Source: Nitratireductor basaltis (lineage in GTDB: Bacteria; Pseudomonadota; Alphaproteobacteria; Rhizobiales; Rhizobiaceae). Taken from it: 64,000 bases of DNA. The stretch lies in assembly GCF_000733725.1 (NCBI RefSeq), contig NZ_JMQM01000001.1, forward strand, positions 558,001 through 622,000, given 5' to 3'. Under the pieces are notes generated by a model. That model was not told where the DNA came from. It worked only from the letters and a program-made list of their open reading frames with translations, and ran no database searches. The translations under genes were made by a program, and so were the position numbers. Shown here piece by piece: positions 60,672-64,000 of the stretch (positions are counted from its first letter, which is position 1; every line of letters begins with the position of its first letter).

Positions 60672-61664
60672 TCAACCAGCTTTTGCCAGCCGCCCAGCCT
60701 GTTCCTCATCCGCAATATGGGCTCGGATGATGCTGTCGAAATCGGCATCGGCCTTGAAGCCGACCTCCTCGGCGCGGGACGCATCGAAGTTGCGGGGCCA
60801 GCCGTCGACGATGCGGATGATCGCTTCGTCCGGCTCGTGCCGGATAAGGCTTGCTGTCTTCTCGCCTGCCACCCGCTTCAGCGCCTCGATCATTTCACCA
60901 ACGGTTATCGACAGGCCAGGCATGGTCAGGTTGCGGCGTGCGCCAAGCATGGCCGTGTCCATGGTTGCCGCATGCATGAGGAAGCCGACAGCGGCGGCAG
61001 GGCTTGCCACCCAGTGGCGCACATCGGTTGATACGGGCAGGATGGCTTCCTGTCCGGCCAGCGGCTCGCGGATGATGCCGGAGAAAAAGCCTGAAGCTGC
61101 TTTGTTGGGCTTGCCCGGGCGGACCGTGATGGTGGGCAGGCGGATACCGACACCGTCCACAAATCCCTTGCGGCTGTAATCGGCCAGAAGAAGCTCGCCA
61201 ATGGCCTTCTGCGCGCCATAGCTGGTCAGGGGCGTCAGGAAGAAATCATCATCGATCTTGTCGGGGAAGGGCGCACCGAAGACAGCGATGGAGGAGGTGA
61301 AGACCAGCCGCGGGCAGTAGTCGTCACCCTGTGCGCGGATTGCTTCGAGCAGGTAGCGCGTACCATCCATATTGATGGCGTAGCCCTTGTCGAACTCGAC
61401 TTCCGCTTCGCCGGACACGATTGCGGCGAGGTGGAAGATGACGTCGGGTTTGTCCGCCACCAGCTTCTCCACCGTCGCCTGATCGGCGATGTCGCCGGCG
61501 CTGGCGGCAAAACTGATGCTGCCGCTCGAAGGCATGGAGGCTTCCACGACGTCGAAGCCGTGGATCGCAGTGATTGCCTCGCCGTTGAGCTGGCCTTCAT
61601 CCGCCAGGCGTTTGGTGAGCTTTGCGCCCACCATGCCGGCTGCACCAATAATGAGTATCTTCAT
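60672..61664 (-). CDS. denD: D-erythronate dehydrogenase-like protein (DenD family)
   Basis: A 330-residue NAD-dependent SDR. N-terminal LIIGAAGMVGAKLTKRL, catalytic TSSIAVFG and YGAQKAIGELL (Tyr-x3-Lys). Proteins of this type oxidise D-erythronate or related sugar acids at the C2 or C3 hydroxyl in Hyphomicrobiales. GGGGAGGAG site before ATG 61664. Between an IlvD/Edd dehydratase and the GntR gene. The symbol follows family resemblance, so the true substrate may differ. Confidence 0.78.
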   Translation of the reverse strand: MKILIIGAAGMVGAKLTKRLADEGQLNGEAITAIHGFDVVEASMPSSGSISFAASAGDIADQATVEKLVADKPDVIFHLAAIVSGEAEVEFDKGYAINMDGTRYLLEAIRAQGDDYCPRLVFTSSIAVFGAPFPDKIDDDFFLTPLTSYGAQKAIGELLLADYSRKGFVDGVGIRLPTITVRPGKPNKAASGFFSGIIREPLAGQEAILPVSTDVRHWVASPAAAVGFLMHAATMDTAMLGARRNLTMPGLSITVGEMIEALKRVAGEKTASLIRHEPDEAIIRIVDGWPRNFDASRAEEVGFKADADFDSIIRAHIADEEQAGRLAKAG

Positions 61665-61687
61665 CCCAGTCTCCTCCCCGGGGTTGA

Positions 61688-63505
61688 TCAGTGGTTGTCG
61701 CGCGGAACCGGCGGAATGTCGCCGTTTTCGCCGCCCTGCGCGAGCTTGCGATATTTGGTGGCCGGCTTGAGGACCATGCCTTCTTCCAGCTGGTCAACGA
61801 TGCCGCGCTGGATTTCCTGCCATGGCGTCTGATGAGCGGGATATTTGTAACCGCCGGCGGCGTCGAGTTTCCTGCGGCGCTCTTCCAGCTCCTCATCCGA
61901 GATCAAAATGTCCGCGCGGCACTTGTTGAGGTCGATGCGCACGCGGTCGCCGGTTTCCAGCAGCGCCAGTCCGCCGCCGACGGCTGCTTCGGGGGATGCA
62001 TTGAGGATCGAGGGCGAGCCGGAGGTGCCCGACTGGCGACCATCGCCGATGCAGGCGAGCGAATGGATGCCGCGCTTCAGGAGATAATCGGGCGCGCGCA
62101 TGTTCACGACTTCCGCAGCACCGGGATAACCGATCGGCCCTGCACCGCGCATGAAGAGGATGCAGTGTTCGTCGATGTCGAGTGCGGGATCGTCGATGCG
62201 GTCGTGATAGTCTTCCGGGCCGTCAAAGACGATGGCGCGGCCCTCGAAGGCCATCGGATCATCAGGGTTGGAGAGGTAGCGCTTGCGGAATTCCTCATCC
62301 ACCACCGAAAGCTTCATGATGGCGGAAGAGAAGAGGTTGCCCTTCAGCACACGGAAGCCGGCCTTTTCCTTCAGCGGCTGGTCGTATGGACGGATGACGC
62401 GCTCGTCCTCGATCTTCGCATCGCGGCAGTTCTCGCCGATGGTACGGCCATTTGCAGTGATCGCATCCTCGTGGATCAGGCCCTGACCGATAAGCTGGTT
62501 CACCACCGCAGGCACGCCGCCTGCATGGTAGTAGTCCTCGCCGAGAAATTCGCCGGCCGGCTGCAGATTGACCAGGAGCGGCACGTCCTCGCCATAGGTC
62601 TGCCAGTCATCCACCGTCAGCTCGACGCCCAGATGACGGGCAATCGCGTTCAGGTGAATCGGCGCGTTCGTCGAGCCGCCGATTGCGGAATTGACACGGA
62701 TCGCGTTGATGAAGGCTTCGCGTGTCATGATGTCGGAGGGCTTCAGGTCCTCGTGAACCATGTCCACGATGCGCTTGCCGGAGAGATAGGCCACTTCCTG
62801 GCGGTCGCGATAGGGGGCGGGAATGGCGGCGGAGCCTGGGAGCTGCATGCCGAGAGCTTCCGCCAGCGAGTTCATGGTCGTCGCCGTGCCCATCGTATTG
62901 CAGTAGCCGGTGGAAGGGGCGGAGGATGCGACGAGCTTGACGAAGCCTTCATAGTCGATCTCGCCGGCCGCCATAAGTTCGCGCGCCTTCCAGACGATGG
63001 TGCCGGAGCCGGTGCGCTCGCCGCGGAACCAGCCATTGAGCATCGGCCCGACGGAAAGCGCGATTGCCGGAATGTTGACAGTTGCAGCGGCCATGAGCAG
63101 CGCAGGCGTGGTCTTGTCGCAGCCGATGGTCAGAACGACACCGTCGAGCGGATAGCCGTAGAGAACCTCCACGAGGCTCAGATAGGCAAGATTGCGATCG
63201 AGCGAGGCGGTCGGGCGCTTGCCGGTTTCCTGGATCGGGTGGACAGGGAACTCGATGGCGATGCCGCCGGCCTCACGTATACCTTCACGAAGGCGCTTTG
63301 CCAGTTCCACATGATGGCGGTTGCAGGGCGACAAGTCGGAGCCGGTCTGGGCGATGCCGATGATCGGCTTGCCTGACTGCAGTTCCTTTTGCGAAAGCCC
63401 GAAATTAAGGTAACGCTCAAGATAGAGCGCAGTCATGTCGGGGTTGCCCGCATTGTCGAACCATTCGCGCGAACGCAGGTTTGGCTTGCCGTCTTGCTTG
63501 CTCAT
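61688..63505 (-). CDS. IlvD/Edd family sugar-acid dehydratase
   Basis: A 605-residue Fe-S dehydratase. Cluster cysteines appear in [21 protein letters not shown] and [15 protein letters not shown]; other hallmarks are [15 protein letters not shown] and [16 protein letters not shown]. The length and sequence fit aldonic-acid dehydratases (L-arabonate/xylonate) better than IlvD. ATG 63505 has TGGAG seven bases upstream; GTG 63517 is rejected. It is the first gene of the unit downstream of a palindromic operator candidate. Confidence 0.88.
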   Translation of the reverse strand: MSKQDGKPNLRSREWFDNAGNPDMTALYLERYLNFGLSQKELQSGKPIIGIAQTGSDLSPCNRHHVELAKRLREGIREAGGIAIEFPVHPIQETGKRPTASLDRNLAYLSLVEVLYGYPLDGVVLTIGCDKTTPALLMAAATVNIPAIALSVGPMLNGWFRGERTGSGTIVWKARELMAAGEIDYEGFVKLVASSAPSTGYCNTMGTATTMNSLAEALGMQLPGSAAIPAPYRDRQEVAYLSGKRIVDMVHEDLKPSDIMTREAFINAIRVNSAIGGSTNAPIHLNAIARHLGVELTVDDWQTYGEDVPLLVNLQPAGEFLGEDYYHAGGVPAVVNQLIGQGLIHEDAITANGRTIGENCRDAKIEDERVIRPYDQPLKEKAGFRVLKGNLFSSAIMKLSVVDEEFRKRYLSNPDDPMAFEGRAIVFDGPEDYHDRIDDPALDIDEHCILFMRGAGPIGYPGAAEVVNMRAPDYLLKRGIHSLACIGDGRQSGTSGSPSILNASPEAAVGGGLALLETGDRVRIDLNKCRADILISDEELEERRRKLDAAGGYKYPAHQTPWQEIQRGIVDQLEEGMVLKPATKYRKLAQGGENGDIPPVPRDNH

Positions 63506-63536
63506 GGAGAACTCCACCCAAAAGAATTTGGCCGCA

Positions 63537-63546
63537 ATGTATACAT
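63537..63546. promoter_or_regulatory. GntR operator candidate upstream of dehydratase
   Basis: A perfect palindrome ATGTATACAT lies about 32 bases before the ATG of the sugar-acid operon. It resembles FadR-type GntR sites (TnGTnnnACnA core: TGTATACA). Control by the operon's own GntR protein is inferred. Confidence 0.55.
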
Positions 63547-63706
63547 AGGCATCTGGCTTGCAAAGCCCCGACGTCCCGCTTCAGCCGATTTTCTTCAGGC
63601 GCGGTGGAAAAACCTGCAAGCCGCGCTTGCCATGTCTGGATGTTCTGATTAGTTGACTGCAATTGTCATGTTTTAAGAATCGAGCATCCGCAGGGCAATT
63701 GCAGAC

Positions 63707-64000
63707 ATGTCTGGAGCAAAGGTTTTCCTCGCCGCGTTGACGTCAACTTCCATGCTGATCGGCGCTGCCGCATTCGCTGCCGGCTCTGGCAAGAGCGTCA
63801 GCGAAGCCGAGCGTCATGCTCAAACCGGACTTGCTGCTGCCACGGATTTCCCCGGATATGCCTCGCTGTGCGATCTCGACAGCCGTATGCGCAATGTGAA
63901 TGTCCCGCGCAGGCAGAAACCTGCAGCCAAACGTGGGGCCAATGGTGGAAGCGCGAAGAAACGTTCCGGCAATCGACCGGAGCAGGGGCTGGAGCGTGTG
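63707..64000 (+). CDS. Secreted protein, partial (5' end only)
   Basis: An open frame of 98 codons runs off the window end. It starts MSGAKVFLAALTSTSMLIGAA (signal peptide, cleavage near AFA-AG) and continues to YASLCDLDSRMRNVNVPR before a basic Ala/Arg-rich linker. I recall a similar N-terminal pattern in exported metallo-beta-lactamase-fold hydrolases of Hyphomicrobiales, but the catalytic domain is outside the window, so function cannot be judged. Confidence 0.55.
   Translation, partial: MSGAKVFLAALTSTSMLIGAAAFAAGSGKSVSEAERHAQTGLAAATDFPGYASLCDLDSRMRNVNVPRRQKPAAKRGANGGSAKKRSGNRPEQGLERV

Overview
The window is a GC-rich alphaproteobacterial chromosome segment, most likely from the Hyphomicrobiales (Rhizobiales; a Phyllobacteriaceae- or Aurantimonadaceae-like genome). 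The main evidence is gene order and content: greA, LPS-core glycosyltransferases, lrp, trxB and a LysR regulator of the LsrB/VtlR type; carA divergent from a GatB/YqeY protein, followed by dnaG and rpoD; split carA and carB; sulfolipid genes; extensin-like proteins; and many small conserved rhizobial proteins. About 60 genes are supported. There are no rRNA or tRNA genes, no insertion sequences and no CRISPR array that I can see.

Layout. 0.2-6.2 kb: a plus-strand operon for sulfoquinovosyl-diacylglycerol synthesis (sqdB, sqdD, sqdC) with a complete TRAP transporter (dctP-dctQ-dctM) between sqdB and sqdD. 6.3-12.4 kb: mostly minus-strand housekeeping and envelope genes (five-EF-hand protein, CNNM/CBS protein, two extensin-like paralogues, DUF3775 protein, EamA exporter). 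12.7-19.6 kb: greA, three LPS-type glycosyltransferases, lrp, trxB, an lsrB/vtlR-like regulator and, just downstream, a small RNA gene with the architecture of AbcR RNAs. 19.7-31.3 kb: an EF-G-like GTPase, an aspartate aminotransferase, three c-di-GMP (GGDEF/EAL) proteins, a GST, small unknown proteins, a lytic-transglycosylase lipoprotein with a leader ORF, and a DrrAB-type ABC exporter.

31.3-33.5 kb is an accessory pocket of small stress- or toxin-antitoxin-like genes and an AT-richer DUF4062 gene. 33.5-46.4 kb: carB, a 54-residue basic protein, a GcvA-type LysR regulator, a YpfJ-like zinc peptidase, a TadG-like von Willebrand protein, carA, YqeY and an MHYT-PAS-GGDEF-EAL protein. 46.6-50.9 kb: dnaG and rpoD. 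50.9-58.9 kb: regulator/small-enzyme pairs (PhnB-like/HxlR, VOC/TetR with twin operators, DGPF/ECF42 sigma), pyrE, pyrC, slyD, hlyU and yqaA. 58.9-63.5 kb: a minus-strand sugar-acid catabolic operon (IlvD/Edd dehydratase, DenD-like dehydrogenase, GntR regulator, HIBADH-family reductase) with a palindromic operator candidate. The window ends inside a secreted protein gene.

The observations most worth following are the AbcR-like RNA next to its presumptive LysR activator, the TRAP transporter embedded in the sulfolipid operon, the DUF4062/DUF2283/HicB pocket, the tandem EAL pair in which the second member has lost catalytic residues, and the palindromes next to TetR and GntR regulators. Functions are family assignments from sequence reading; no database search was run.
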